Assembly (NCBI RefSeq): GCF_008923185.1
Contig: NZ_WBMT01000033.1
Span: 53,978 to 117,977 of the forward strand
From: Actinomadura rudentiformis
GTDB taxonomy: Bacteria; Actinomycetota; Actinomycetes; Streptosporangiales; Streptosporangiaceae
Direction of reading: 5' to 3'
Length of the DNA: 64,000 nucleotides
Part shown: positions 15,367-23,729 of the stretch, in pieces
How positions within the stretch are numbered: the stretch's first letter is position 1
How the letters are laid out: the number at the start of each line of letters is the position of its first letter
Made by a program: the position numbers and the translations under genes
Notes under the pieces: model-generated
Told to the model about the DNA's origin: nothing
Seen by the model: only the letters and a program-made list of their open reading frames with translations
Database searches by the model: none

Positions 15367-18300
15367 ATGCAATTCGCCATTCTGGGGCCGGTCGAGGTTC
15401 GGCGGGACGGGCTTCCCGTGGCGGTCGGCGGGCCGCGGGTGCGGGCACTGCTGGCGTTGCTGGCGCTGGACGCCGGCCGCCTGGTGCCCAACGAGCGACT
15501 GATCGACGGGCTCTACGGCGAGGAGCCGCCCAGCGGAGCCGCGAACGCTCTCCAGTCCCAGGTCTCGCGGCTGCGGCGGGGGCTGGGTGCGGCGGAGCTC
15601 GTCGAAGGGCGGGCCACGGGATATCGCCTCGCTGTCGACCCCGAGGACGTCGACGTTCACCGGTTCGGGCGGCTGGTGAAGGAGGGGCGGAGCGCGCTCG
15701 GAGCCGGGGCCCATGCGGCGGCGGCGGAGCTGTTGCGGGAGGCGCTCGGGTTGTGGCGCGGTCCCGCGTTGGCGGATCTGACGGCTCCGTTCGTGGCGGG
15801 GCAGGCGGCGCGCCTGGAAGAGCTTCGCATCACGGCCGTCGAGGATCGCGCCGAGGCCGAGCTGGCCTTGGGTGAGTACACGATCGTGCCCTTGTTGCAG
15901 GAGATCGTGGCCGGGCATCCGCTGCGGGAGCGGACGCGAGGGCTGCTCATGCGGGCGTTGTACGGGAGCGGCCGGCAGGCTGAGGCGCTCGCCGTGTACG
16001 AGGACGTGCGGCAGGTGCTGGCCGAGGAGCTCGGCGCGGATCCCTCGGCGGAGCTGGCCGAGGTGCACCTGGCGATCTTGCGCGGGGACATGGCGCAGCC
16101 CCCGGCGGTGCGGTCTGCCTTGCCCGCGCAGCTGACCACGTTCGTCGGGCGTGAGGAGGAGCTCGCGCGGGTCGGGAAGCTGCTCGGCGAAGGGCGGCTG
16201 GTCACGCTTCTGGGGCCGGGCGGCACGGGCAAGACGCGGCTGGCGATCGAGGCGGGGGCGCGCGAGCACGGCGAGGTCTGTTTCGTCGATCTCTCCTCGG
16301 TGGTGAACGGGGCGGAGCTCCCGCAGGCACTGCTCGGCGCGCTGGGGGTGCGTGAGCACGGGCTCCAGGCGACCGTTCCGGAACAGCACGCGGAGCCGGC
16401 CGAACGGCTGGTCGCGGCGGTGAGCGACCGGAGGCTGCTGCTCATCCTCGACAACTGCGAGCAGGTGATCGAGGACGCTGCCAGGCTGGCGCATCGGCTG
16501 CTCACCGCGTCTTCCGGGTTGCGCGTGCTCGTGACCAGCCGTGAGGTGCTGGGCGTCACCGGCGAGTCGATCCTGCCGTTGCAGCCGCTGGGCCTTCCGG
16601 CTGCGGGAGCCGAGCTGGAGGACGCGCTCGGGTCGCCGGCGCTGCGGCTGTTCGGTGACCGGGCGGCGGCCGTGCGGCCCGGCTTCGCGATCACAGCGGC
16701 GAACCTGGAGGCGGTGTCGCGGATCTGCACGGCGCTGGACGGGTTGCCGCTGGCGATCGAGCTCGCGGCGGCGCGGCTCCGGTCGCTGCCGGTCGAGGAG
16801 ATCGCGGCCCGTCTGGACGACCGGTTCCGGTTGTTGTCGCGGGGCAACCGTACGGCGGCGCCCCGGCACCAGACGCTGCGCGCGGTGGTGGAGTGGAGCT
16901 GGGACCTCCTCGAGGAGGACGAACGCGAGCTGGCACGGCGGCTGACGGTCTTCGCGGGCGGGTTCACGCTGGAGGCCGCCGCGCGCGTCTGCGGGCCGTC
17001 CCTGTACGAGGTGGACGACCTGCTCGCGGGGCTCACCGACAAGTCGCTCCTGCAGAGTGACGGCGGGCGCTTCCGGATGCTGGAGACCGTGCGGGCGTTC
17101 TGCGCCGAACGCCTCACCGAGGCAGGAGAGGAGGACGATCTGCGGCGCGCGCACGCCGTGTACTTCCTCGACCTGGCTGAGCGGGCCGAGCCGCGGCTGC
17201 GCGGCGCCGACCAGCTCGACTGGATGGCGCGGCTGGGCGCCGAGGGCGACAACCTGCACGTTGCGCTCCGCTGGGCCGTGCGGGCCGAGCCCGCGACCGC
17301 CATGCAGTTCATCGGTGCGCTGTCCTGGTACTGGTGGCTGCGCGGCGTGCGCAGCGAGCTCGGGCCGCCCGCCGCCGAGCTGCTCAGGCACTACGGCACC
17401 GAGCCGCCGGAAGGGCTCTCTGAGGAGTACGTGCTGTGCGTGGTGCACGCGGGGGCGAGCGGGGCGCTCGGTGACGCCACGGCGGACTACAAGCGCGCCG
17501 CGGAGTCGGTGATGGACTACGCCGGCATGACCACCCTGCCCCGGCGGGTGAGCGTGCTGGTCCTGTGGGCCATGTCCAACCCGATCCCCGACCGCGCGGA
17601 GATCGAGGAGCGCCGGCAACACCTGATGATGCGCTCGGACCCCTGGCTGCACGCCCTCGACGGCTTCAGCTCCGGCTATCAATGGATCTTCAGCGGGGAG
17701 TTCGAGGCCGCCCGCCCCGTGTTCGAGGAGTCGCTCGCGCGGTTCCGGGCGCTCGGCGACCGCTGGGGCATCGCGAACACGCTGGACGGTCTCGCCATCG
17801 TCGCGGAGCTCGACGGCGATCTGGAGCGCTCCCTGGAGTTGCTGGACGAGGCGTTCACCCTGGTCGAGCAGCTCGGCGTGCTGGAGGACATGGTCGACCT
17901 CCTGCGGCGGCGCGCGGAGGTGTTCATCCGCGGCGGGGACCTGGCGACCGCGCGGGCCGAGCACGAGCGGGCGGCCGAGCTCGCCGCCCGGTCCGGCTCG
18001 CCGCAGAAGGTGCGGACCGCGCGGCTGGGCCTCGGCGATGTCGCGCGCCTCACCGGAGACCTCGCCACCGCGCGCGAGCTCTACGAGGAGGTGCTGGAGG
18101 GCTCAGGCGCCGACTGGGGCTGGACAGCCGAGAACGGCGCGCGCGCCCGGCTCGGGCTGGGGTGGCTCGCGGCCGCCGAGGGCGAACTCGGCGCGGCACG
18201 GGCGCACTTCCTGGCCACGATCGACAGCGAGTACGAGAACGTCTACGCCCAGACCGTGGCCGAGGCCGTGGCCGGCATGGCCGCGGTCGCCCTCCAGAAG

Positions 18301-18492
18301 GGCGACCCGGTCCGCGCGGCGACGCTTCTCGGCGGCACCAGGAAAATCCGGGAACTTGCGGAGAGCGCGCACGACATCATCCGCGTCACGGCGGAGGTCC
18401 GGGAACGCCTGGGCGACGACGCTTTCGAAGCCGCCCGGGACCACGGAGCGGCGATGACGCCGCAGGAAGTGCTCACCCTCGCCCGCGCCTGA
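15367..18492 (+). CDS. AfsR/SARP-family regulator with NB-ARC-type ATPase and TPR repeats
   Basis: 1041 residues from the ATG at 15367, which gives the canonical MQFAILGPVEVR beginning; no strong ribosome site is visible. An OmpR-like winged helix (about 1-90) and a bacterial transcriptional activation domain (about 95-245) are followed by a P-loop ATPase (LLGPGGTGKTRLAIEAG near 285; Walker B LLLILDNCEQ near 360). A winged-helix segment comes next (LRAVVEWSWDLLEEDE), and then a long TPR-like helical region to the end. This is the AfsR layout, in which nucleotide and protein binding control DNA binding to direct repeats. The next gene is a DHA2 efflux pump 72 bases downstream. A 13-bp direct repeat spaced 21 bp apart lies between the two. 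Confidence 0.9.
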   Translation: MQFAILGPVEVRRDGLPVAVGGPRVRALLALLALDAGRLVPNERLIDGLYGEEPPSGAANALQSQVSRLRRGLGAAELVEGRATGYRLAVDPEDVDVHRFGRLVKEGRSALGAGAHAAAAELLREALGLWRGPALADLTAPFVAGQAARLEELRITAVEDRAEAELALGEYTIVPLLQEIVAGHPLRERTRGLLMRALYGSGRQAEALAVYEDVRQVLAEELGADPSAELAEVHLAILRGDMAQPPAVRSALPAQLTTFVGREEELARVGKLLGEGRLVTLLGPGGTGKTRLAIEAGAREHGEVCFVDLSSVVNGAELPQALLGALGVREHGLQATVPEQHAEPAERLVAAVSDRRLLLILDNCEQVIEDAARLAHRLLTASSGLRVLVTSREVLGVTGESILPLQPLGLPAAGAELEDALGSPALRLFGDRAAAVRPGFAITAANLEAVSRICTALDGLPLAIELAAARLRSLPVEEIAARLDDRFRLLSRGNRTAAPRHQTLRAVVEWSWDLLEEDERELARRLTVFAGGFTLEAAARVCGPSLYEVDDLLAGLTDKSLLQSDGGRFRMLETVRAFCAERLTEAGEEDDLRRAHAVYFLDLAERAEPRLRGADQLDWMARLGAEGDNLHVALRWAVRAEPATAMQFIGALSWYWWLRGVRSELGPPAAELLRHYGTEPPEGLSEEYVLCVVHAGASGALGDATADYKRAAESVMDYAGMTTLPRRVSVLVLWAMSNPIPDRAEIEERRQHLMMRSDPWLHALDGFSSGYQWIFSGEFEAARPVFEESLARFRALGDRWGIANTLDGLAIVAELDGDLERSLELLDEAFTLVEQLGVLEDMVDLLRRRAEVFIRGGDLATARAEHERAAELAARSGSPQKVRTARLGLGDVARLTGDLATARELYEEVLEGSGADWGWTAENGARARLGLGWLAAAEGELGAARAHFLATIDSEYENVYAQTVAEAVAGMAAVALQKGDPVRAATLLGGTRKIRELAESAHDIIRVTAEVRERLGDDAFEAARDHGAAMTPQEVLTLARA

Positions 18493-18500
18493 CGGCCAGA

Positions 18501-18534
18501 GGACGGTGCGCGGCAGTGCGTGGACGGTGCGCGG
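18501..18534 (+). promoter_or_regulatory. 13-bp direct repeat, candidate SARP operator
   Basis: GGACGGTGCGCGG occurs at 18501-18513 and again, identically, at 18522-18534. The start-to-start distance is 21 bp, two helical turns, and the pair ends 30 bases before the efflux-pump start. SARP regulators bind direct repeats with this kind of spacing. The assignment is inference. Confidence 0.45.
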
Positions 18535-18564
18535 GCGGTCAGCGGGGTCTCCCACGCTGACCGC

Positions 18565-20166
18565 ATGAACCCCTCAACCGCTCGGACGGACACCGTGGCG
18601 TTCTCCAACCCCCGCAAGTGGGGCACGTTCGGGATCTGCGTCCTGCTCGTCCTCGTTCCCAACATCGACCTGACCGCCCTCAACCAGGCCGTCCCGCATC
18701 TCACCGCCGACCTGCACCCGTCGGCCACCCAGATCCTCTGGATCGCCGACGCCTACGGCTTCGTGCTGGCCGGGCTGCTGATCACGATGGGCGGCGTCGG
18801 CGACCGGATCGGGCACAAGAAGATGCTGCTCACCGGCACCGTGCTGTTCGCGGCGGCGTCCGCGGTCACCGCCTACGCCTCCACCGCCGAGATGCTCATC
18901 GCCGCGCGGGCGGCGCTCGGAGTGGCCGGCGCCACGATCATGCCGTCGGCGCTCTCGCTGATCCGCCGCGCGTTCACCGACCCGAAGGAACGCACGACGG
19001 TGGTCGGCATCTTCTTCGGGATCGGCGGGCTGGCCGTCGGGCTCGGGCCGGTGGTCAGCGGCGCGCTGCTCGACCACTTCTGGTGGGGCTCGGTCTTCCT
19101 GATCAATGTCCCGATCATGGCGGTGGTCCTGGCCGCCGGGCCGTTCGTGCTGCCCGAGACGCCCAATCTCGTCACCGGCCGGCTCGACCTGGTCAGCGTG
19201 CTGCTGTCCATCACCGGGATCCTCGGCCTGGTGTACGCGGTCAAGGAGGCCGCGGTGGACGGGTTCGGGCAGGCCGGCGTCGGGACCTCCGCGCTCATCG
19301 GCGTCGCCGCGCTGGTGGTGTTCGTCCATCGGCAGACCCGGCTGGCCGACCCGCTGATCGACGTCCGGCTGTTCCGGCGCGGCGCGTTCACCGGCGCGGT
19401 CAGCACCAACATGTTCGCGATGTTCGCCCTCGTCGCGCAGTCGCTGATCTTCTCGCTCTTCTTCCAGCTCGCGCTGGGCTGGTCGCCGTTGAAGGCGGGC
19501 CTGGCCGGGCTGCCGGGGGCGGCCGGAGCGATGATCGGCGGCGCCGCGCTCGCCCCGCCGCTGATCGGCGTGTTCGGCCGTGCCCGCGTCGCCGCCTCCG
19601 GGCTGCTGGTCTCGGCCATCAGCTTCTCCGGCTTCGCGCTGGTCGGGCTGGACACCGATTACCTGAGGATGGTGCCGCTGATGATCGTGGGCGGACTCGG
19701 CATGGGCATGGCGATGACCGTCACCGCCGACACCGTGCTGGCCTCGGTGCCGAAAGAGCGGTCCGGCGCCGCGTCGGCGATCTCCGAGACCGCGAACGAA
19801 CTGGGCGCGGCCCTGGGGATGGCCGTCCTCGGCAGCGTGCTGAACGCGGTCTACCGGAGCACCATCGACCTGCCGGCAGGGCTGCCCGCCGCCGCGGAGC
19901 ACGCCGCCGAGGACTCCCTGGCGGGTGCCGTCGAAGCCGCCGCCGCGCTCCCGGCACAGCTCGCCGCCGAGGTCACCGGCGCCGCCAAGGCCGCGTTCGT
20001 GGACGGCATGCACGCGTCGATGCTCTGCAGCGCGGCGTTCGCCGGGCTGGTGGCGGTGAGCGCCCTCATCACCCTCCGGAACGTGCCGAAGGTCATCCCG
20101 GAGATCGCCGATGAGGAGCCCGTCCCCGCCACGTCTGGAAAAAGTGATATCACTTTGCTAGATTAA
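18565..20166 (+). CDS. MFS drug-efflux transporter, DHA2 (14-helix) family
   Basis: 533 residues from ATG 18565; a GTG 45 bases upstream would place the start inside a direct repeat. It has about 14 membrane segments, with the DHA2 signatures LWIADAYGFVLAGLLITMG and GDRIGHKKMLLTGT (motif A). Motif C-like AIMPSALSLIRRAF and GPVVSGALLDHFWWGSVFLINVP are also present. It belongs to the QacA/SmvA-like proton-coupled pumps that export lipophilic cations and antibiotics. It follows the AfsR-like regulator, so it may be part of its regulon. Its last codons contain the palindrome AAAGTGATATCACTTT, which belongs to the next operon. Confidence 0.9.
   Translation: MNPSTARTDTVAFSNPRKWGTFGICVLLVLVPNIDLTALNQAVPHLTADLHPSATQILWIADAYGFVLAGLLITMGGVGDRIGHKKMLLTGTVLFAAASAVTAYASTAEMLIAARAALGVAGATIMPSALSLIRRAFTDPKERTTVVGIFFGIGGLAVGLGPVVSGALLDHFWWGSVFLINVPIMAVVLAAGPFVLPETPNLVTGRLDLVSVLLSITGILGLVYAVKEAAVDGFGQAGVGTSALIGVAALVVFVHRQTRLADPLIDVRLFRRGAFTGAVSTNMFAMFALVAQSLIFSLFFQLALGWSPLKAGLAGLPGAAGAMIGGAALAPPLIGVFGRARVAASGLLVSAISFSGFALVGLDTDYLRMVPLMIVGGLGMGMAMTVTADTVLASVPKERSGAASAISETANELGAALGMAVLGSVLNAVYRSTIDLPAGLPAAAEHAAEDSLAGAVEAAAALPAQLAAEVTGAAKAAFVDGMHASMLCSAAFAGLVAVSALITLRNVPKVIPEIADEEPVPATSGKSDITLLD
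20141..20156. promoter_or_regulatory. Perfect 16-bp palindrome in the SPFH operon promoter
   Basis: AAAGTGATATCACTTT is perfectly symmetric. A plausible -10 (TAGATT, 20159-20164) starts two bases after it, so a protein bound here would block RNA polymerase. It sits inside the 3' end of the efflux-pump gene, 35 bases upstream of the SPFH start. The ribbon-helix-helix protein encoded in the operon is the natural candidate ligand (autorepression; inference). Confidence 0.7.
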
Positions 20167-20190
20167 TGCCAGATACAAGGAGGAGCGACC

Positions 20191-21126
20191 ATGACCGAAC
20201 CCGCGCTCGAACCCGCACCGGTGGACATGCCGGCACCGCAGATCAGCGAACGTCTCACCAGCGGGACGAACGGCTGGGTGATGGCCGCGCTCGCCCTGCT
20301 CCTGCTCGGGGGCGGCGTGGGGCTCTTCGTCCTCGGCATCGTCATCATCGGGTCCGACGACGACGGCGCCGGTCTCGCCGCCATCGGGGCCGCGATCATC
20401 GCCGTGCTCGCGGGCCTCGCGGTGGCGGCGGGGCTGACGCCGGTCGCGCCGAACGAGGCGCGCGTGCTCCAGCTCGTCGGCGCCGGGTACGTGGGGACGC
20501 TCCGCGCCGCCGGGCTGCGCTGGGTCAACCCGATCACGCAGCGGCGCCGAGTCTCGACCAGGATCCGCAACCACGAGACCGGGCTGGCCAAGGTCAACGA
20601 CCTGGACGGCAACCCCATCGAGATCTCCGCGGTGGTGGTGTGGCAGGTGGAGGACACCGCCCGCGCCATCTTCGAGGTGGACGACTTCGTGGAGTTCGTG
20701 GCGTTCCAGACCGAGGCCGCGGTGCGGCACATCGCGGGAAGCTTCCCCTACGACTCAGCCGAGCGCATCTCGCTGCGCGAGAACGCCGACGAGATCACCG
20801 GGAAGTTGTCCGACGAGCTCGCCGCCCGGGTGGCCTCCGCCGGAGTTAAGATCATCGAGTCCCGGATCACCCGCCTGGCGTACGCGCCGGAGATCGCCCA
20901 GGCCATGCTGCGCCGCCAGCAGGCGGGCGCGGTCGTGGCGGCCCGCAAGCAGATCGTCGACGGCGCCGTCGGCATGGTGCACGCCGCCCTGGAGAAGCTC
21001 GCCGAGGAGAACGTGATCGACCTCGACGAGGAGCGCAAGGCCACGATGGTCAGCAACCTGCTCGTGGTGCTGTGCGCCGACCGGGACGCCCAGCCGGTGG
21101 TCAACGCCGGCTCGCTCTACCACTAG
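20191..21126 (+). CDS. SPFH-domain (slipin/stomatin-like) membrane protein
   Basis: 311 residues; AGGAGG lies before the ATG. Two hydrophobic segments near residues 29-52 and 60-85 are followed by an SPFH domain (LTPVAPNEARVLQLVGAGYV, LRWVNPITQRRRVSTRIRN, ISAVVVWQVEDTARAIFEV) and a helical C-terminal part (YAPEIAQAMLRRQQAGAVVA, ARKQIVDGAVGMVHAAL). Stomatin/prohibitin-like proteins form oligomers and scaffold membrane microdomains; some are tied to membrane stress. It is followed by a ribbon-helix-helix gene after 17 bases and a GPP34-family gene, which together suggest an operon acting at the membrane. The promoter carries a perfect palindrome. Confidence 0.9.
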   Translation: MTEPALEPAPVDMPAPQISERLTSGTNGWVMAALALLLLGGGVGLFVLGIVIIGSDDDGAGLAAIGAAIIAVLAGLAVAAGLTPVAPNEARVLQLVGAGYVGTLRAAGLRWVNPITQRRRVSTRIRNHETGLAKVNDLDGNPIEISAVVVWQVEDTARAIFEVDDFVEFVAFQTEAAVRHIAGSFPYDSAERISLRENADEITGKLSDELAARVASAGVKIIESRITRLAYAPEIAQAMLRRQQAGAVVAARKQIVDGAVGMVHAALEKLAEENVIDLDEERKATMVSNLLVVLCADRDAQPVVNAGSLYH

Positions 21127-21151
21127 TCCGTGGCTTCTAGTCCGTGGCTTC
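21124..21151 (+). repeat. Exact 14-bp tandem duplication at the SPFH stop / RHH start
   Basis: TAGTCCGTGGCTTC occurs twice in a row (21124-21137, 21138-21151). The first copy starts with the SPFH stop codon; the second supplies the GTG start of the next gene. The first copy's GTG is out of frame by 14 bases, so only the second can start the ribbon-helix-helix protein. Confidence 0.85.
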
Positions 21152-21419
21152 CGAACGCAAGAAGATCCTGCTGCGGCTCGACCCCGCCGTCCACGACGCG
21201 CTGGCCCGATGGGCGGGGGACGAGCTGCGCAGCACCAACGCGCAGATCGAGTTCCTGCTGCGCCGGGCGCTCGCCGACGCCGGGCGGCTGCCCGGCGGGG
21301 TCGGGCGGATGCGGCGCCCGGGACGGCCCCCGAAAACGATCGACCCGCCCACGACGGCCGACCCGCCCACGACAATCGACAGTGTCGCTGGCCATGATGA
21401 GGACACGGACGAGGAGTAG
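21144..21419 (+). CDS. Ribbon-helix-helix DNA-binding protein (Arc/MetJ-like) with Pro/Thr tail
   Basis: 91 residues, GTG start in the second copy of a 14-bp repeat. Residues 1-48 match the RHH fold: a basic strand (KKILLRLDPAVHDALARWAG) and a second helix with ELRSTNAQIEFLLRRAL, the polar N-A-Q-I-E-x-L-L pattern of Arc/Omega-type repressors. Residues 55-91 are a low-complexity Pro/Thr/Asp-rich acidic tail (TIDPPTTADPPTTIDS). It lies between the SPFH and GPP34 genes and is separated from the latter by 3 bases. I infer that it binds the palindrome at 20141-20156 and represses the operon. Alternative: an antitoxin-like protein of a membrane module. Confidence 0.82.
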   Translation: MASERKKILLRLDPAVHDALARWAGDELRSTNAQIEFLLRRALADAGRLPGGVGRMRRPGRPPKTIDPPTTADPPTTIDSVAGHDEDTDEE

Positions 21420-21422
21420 CTC

Positions 21423-22043
21423 ATGGTCGAGGTGCCCGATTCCCTGCCGGCCAGGATGTTCCTGCTGGCGTACGACGTGACGAAGAAACGCATGACCGCA
21501 CGGTCACATCTCGGCTACGTCCTGCGCGGCGCGGCGCTGACCGAGCTCTACCTCGACGGCCGGCTCGGCGAGAGGGGCAACAAGCCGTGCGTCGAGACGG
21601 CGGGCGACGACCCGTACGGCGTGCTGCGCCAGATCTCCGGCTCGCGCCCGCGTTCGTGGCAGCACTGGGTGCGCAAGGACCATCGGGGGATCGTGCGGAC
21701 CATCCGGGAGGAGCTCTCCCGGGAAGGCTGGATCCGGGTGGAGCCGTACCGCCGGCTCGGTTTCTTCCCCGCGACCCGCGTCACCGTCCGGGATCCCCGG
21801 GTGGTGAAGGCGCTCTGGGGCGGCGCCTCGTCGGCGCTGCGCGGCAAGCCGGTCGCGCACGTCAACAGCTGGGACGCCGCCGCCGTCGCCCTGGCGGCCG
21901 CCGGTGGCCTGAAGACCGTCCTCCCCCGCTCCGACCGGCGCCGCCACAAGCGGCGCATCGAAGAGCTCACCGCCCGCAGCGGCCCGGCCGCCAAGGCCGT
22001 GCGCAAGGTGATCGAGGCCCAGCAGGCCGCCGCCGCCGGCTGA
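21423..22043 (+). CDS. GPP34 (GOLPH3/VPS74-like) family protein
   Basis: 206 residues. The pattern SLPARMFLLAYDVTKKRM, then LGYVLRGAALTELYLDGRL and later LVRxxR-like basic stretches match the bacterial GPP34 family, whose eukaryotic relatives bind phosphatidylinositol-4-phosphate on Golgi membranes. Actinobacteria carry many copies of unknown function, often near membrane or stress genes. It is the third gene of the SPFH-RHH operon (3-base gap). A basic, membrane-lipid-binding peripheral protein beside a microdomain scaffold is a coherent pairing, but no direct evidence is in the sequence. Confidence 0.85.
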   Translation: MVEVPDSLPARMFLLAYDVTKKRMTARSHLGYVLRGAALTELYLDGRLGERGNKPCVETAGDDPYGVLRQISGSRPRSWQHWVRKDHRGIVRTIREELSREGWIRVEPYRRLGFFPATRVTVRDPRVVKALWGGASSALRGKPVAHVNSWDAAAVALAAAGGLKTVLPRSDRRRHKRRIEELTARSGPAAKAVRKVIEAQQAAAAG

Positions 22044-22087
22044 CCCCGCCACCACCGGCCGCTCGGCCCGGCACCGCGGCCGCTGGT

Positions 22088-22199
22088 TGACCCTGGCAAG
22101 GTGACCCTGGCACGGGGGTGTCGCCTCACTCACCCTCCATTGACAGCCGCCGCGCTCCCGGGTGACGCTGGCAAGTGATCTAGAACCGAGCTCTAGAAC
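22088..22199 (+). promoter_or_regulatory. Intergenic repeats and TCTAGA palindrome before the second efflux pump
   Basis: TGACCCTGGCAAGG (22088) is followed at once by TGACCCTGGCACGG (22102), and a third variant TGACGCTGGCAAG is at 22163. Then TCTAGAACCGAGCTCTAGA (22179-22197) is an inverted repeat with TCTAGA arms and a 7-base centre, 35 bases upstream of the pump start. It is a likely operator for an unlinked TetR/MarR-type repressor (inference). Confidence 0.55.
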
Positions 22200-22232
22200 G
22201 TTACGGACGTCGCGCCACCGACCCGGGAGAGT

Positions 22233-23729
22233 GTGTCCGATGTGGAGGATCCTTCACGTTGGGCAGATGGATTCATGGTGCGGGTGAGCGCGCCGGCCGA
22301 GCCCGCCCTCGGCCGGCCTGAGGGGTCCGGCCCGTGGCGCGTGCTCTCGGTCGTCACGCTCGGCACCTTGCTGCTCGTGGTCAACATGACCACGCTCAAC
22401 ATCGCCCTGCCGGTCGTCGTCGGGCACTTCGAGGCGGGCGCGTTCGCGTCGAGCTGGCTGGTCCTCGGCTTCATGCTCGTCCAGACGTCGCTGCTCATGG
22501 TGTGCGGGCGGATGTCCGACGTCTTCGGGCGGCGCCACATGTACCTGTTCGGGCTCGCGGTCTTCACGGCGGCGAACCTGCTGGCCGGTTTCGCGCCCAC
22601 GATCGAGGTGCTGATCGCCCTGCGCGTGCTGGCGGCGTTCGGTGGGGCGGTGCTGCTGGCCAACGGCACGGCGATCATCGCGCACGCGTTCGGGCCCCAG
22701 CGGCTCAGCGAGGGGCTCGGCGTCTACTTCGGAGTGCTCACCGCGGCCCCGCTGATCGGCCCGTCGGCGGGCGGCTTCCTGGCCGAGGCCGCGGGCTGGC
22801 AGTGGGTGTTCTGGTTCAACGTGCCGATCGGGCTCATCGCCCTGGCCTGGGCCGCACTGTCGCTCCCCCGCGTCCCGCCCGGCGCCCGTGAGCCGATCGA
22901 CGTGCTCGGCGCCGTCCTGCTGTTCGGCTGGCTCGGCGGGCTGATCCTCACGCTGTCCGAAGGCGGCTCGCACGGCTGGGCCACCCCGGTGTCGCTGTCG
23001 GGCGCCGCAGCGTTCGGGCTCCTGCTGCCGGTGTTCGCCGTACGGCAGCGGCGCGCGCGACATCCCCTGGTGGACGTCACGTTGTTCAGCGACCGGCACT
23101 TCTCGCTCGCGAACCTCGCCGCGTTCTGCAACAACCTCGGCAGGGTCGGCAGCGTCCTGCTCGTCGCGCTCTTCCTCCAGGCCGTGAACGGGATGACGCC
23201 GGCGGAGGCGGGAGTGGCCGTGCTGCCCGGCCCGATCGCCGGGATGGTGGCGGCGCCCATCGGGGGTTTCCTCGGCAGGCGGGTCCACTCCCGCACGATC
23301 GCGGCCGCGGGGTCGGCGACCGCGACGACCGGGATGCTCGTCGCGCTGCTCGCGCTGGACGAGGACACGCCCTACACGATGATCGCGCTGTCCCTGATCC
23401 TGGTCGCCGTCGGCAGCGGCGTGTTCACGACCGGCAACACCTCCGCGGTGCTGGCAGCGGTCCCGTCCGAACGGCTCGGCGTCGTCAACGGGCTGCGGAT
23501 GACCCTGCTGAACGTGGGGAACGTGATGGGCGCGGCGCTGTGCCTCATGCTCGCCACGTCGGCGCTCGCCGCGGCCGACCGGCGGCTGCTGTACGGGGGC
23601 GCCGCCGCGAGCCTCTCCCCCGGCGAGCTCGGCGACCTGATCACCGGCTACCACCGCGCGTTCACGGTGCTCTTCGTCGCGTCGCTGATCGCCACGTTCG
23701 CCTCGCTCACCAACCGCCGCCTCAGCTAG
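22233..23729 (+). CDS. MFS efflux transporter, DHA2 family
   Basis: 498 residues with about 14 membrane segments. Key stretches: LLLVVNMTTLNIALPVVV in the first helix, GRMSDVFGRRHMYLFG (motif A) and LIGPSAGGFLAEAAGWQWVF (motif C). I chose the GTG at 22233 (GGGAGA upstream); the ATG at 22275 is an alternative that would remove 14 residues. It should act as a proton-driven multidrug or metabolite exporter. It is preceded by an operator-like palindrome, and it converges on the hydrolase gene 23722-24528 with an 8-base overlap of the stop regions. Confidence 0.88.
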   Translation: MSDVEDPSRWADGFMVRVSAPAEPALGRPEGSGPWRVLSVVTLGTLLLVVNMTTLNIALPVVVGHFEAGAFASSWLVLGFMLVQTSLLMVCGRMSDVFGRRHMYLFGLAVFTAANLLAGFAPTIEVLIALRVLAAFGGAVLLANGTAIIAHAFGPQRLSEGLGVYFGVLTAAPLIGPSAGGFLAEAAGWQWVFWFNVPIGLIALAWAALSLPRVPPGAREPIDVLGAVLLFGWLGGLILTLSEGGSHGWATPVSLSGAAAFGLLLPVFAVRQRRARHPLVDVTLFSDRHFSLANLAAFCNNLGRVGSVLLVALFLQAVNGMTPAEAGVAVLPGPIAGMVAAPIGGFLGRRVHSRTIAAAGSATATTGMLVALLALDEDTPYTMIALSLILVAVGSGVFTTGNTSAVLAAVPSERLGVVNGLRMTLLNVGNVMGAALCLMLATSALAAADRRLLYGGAAASLSPGELGDLITGYHRAFTVLFVASLIATFASLTNRRLS

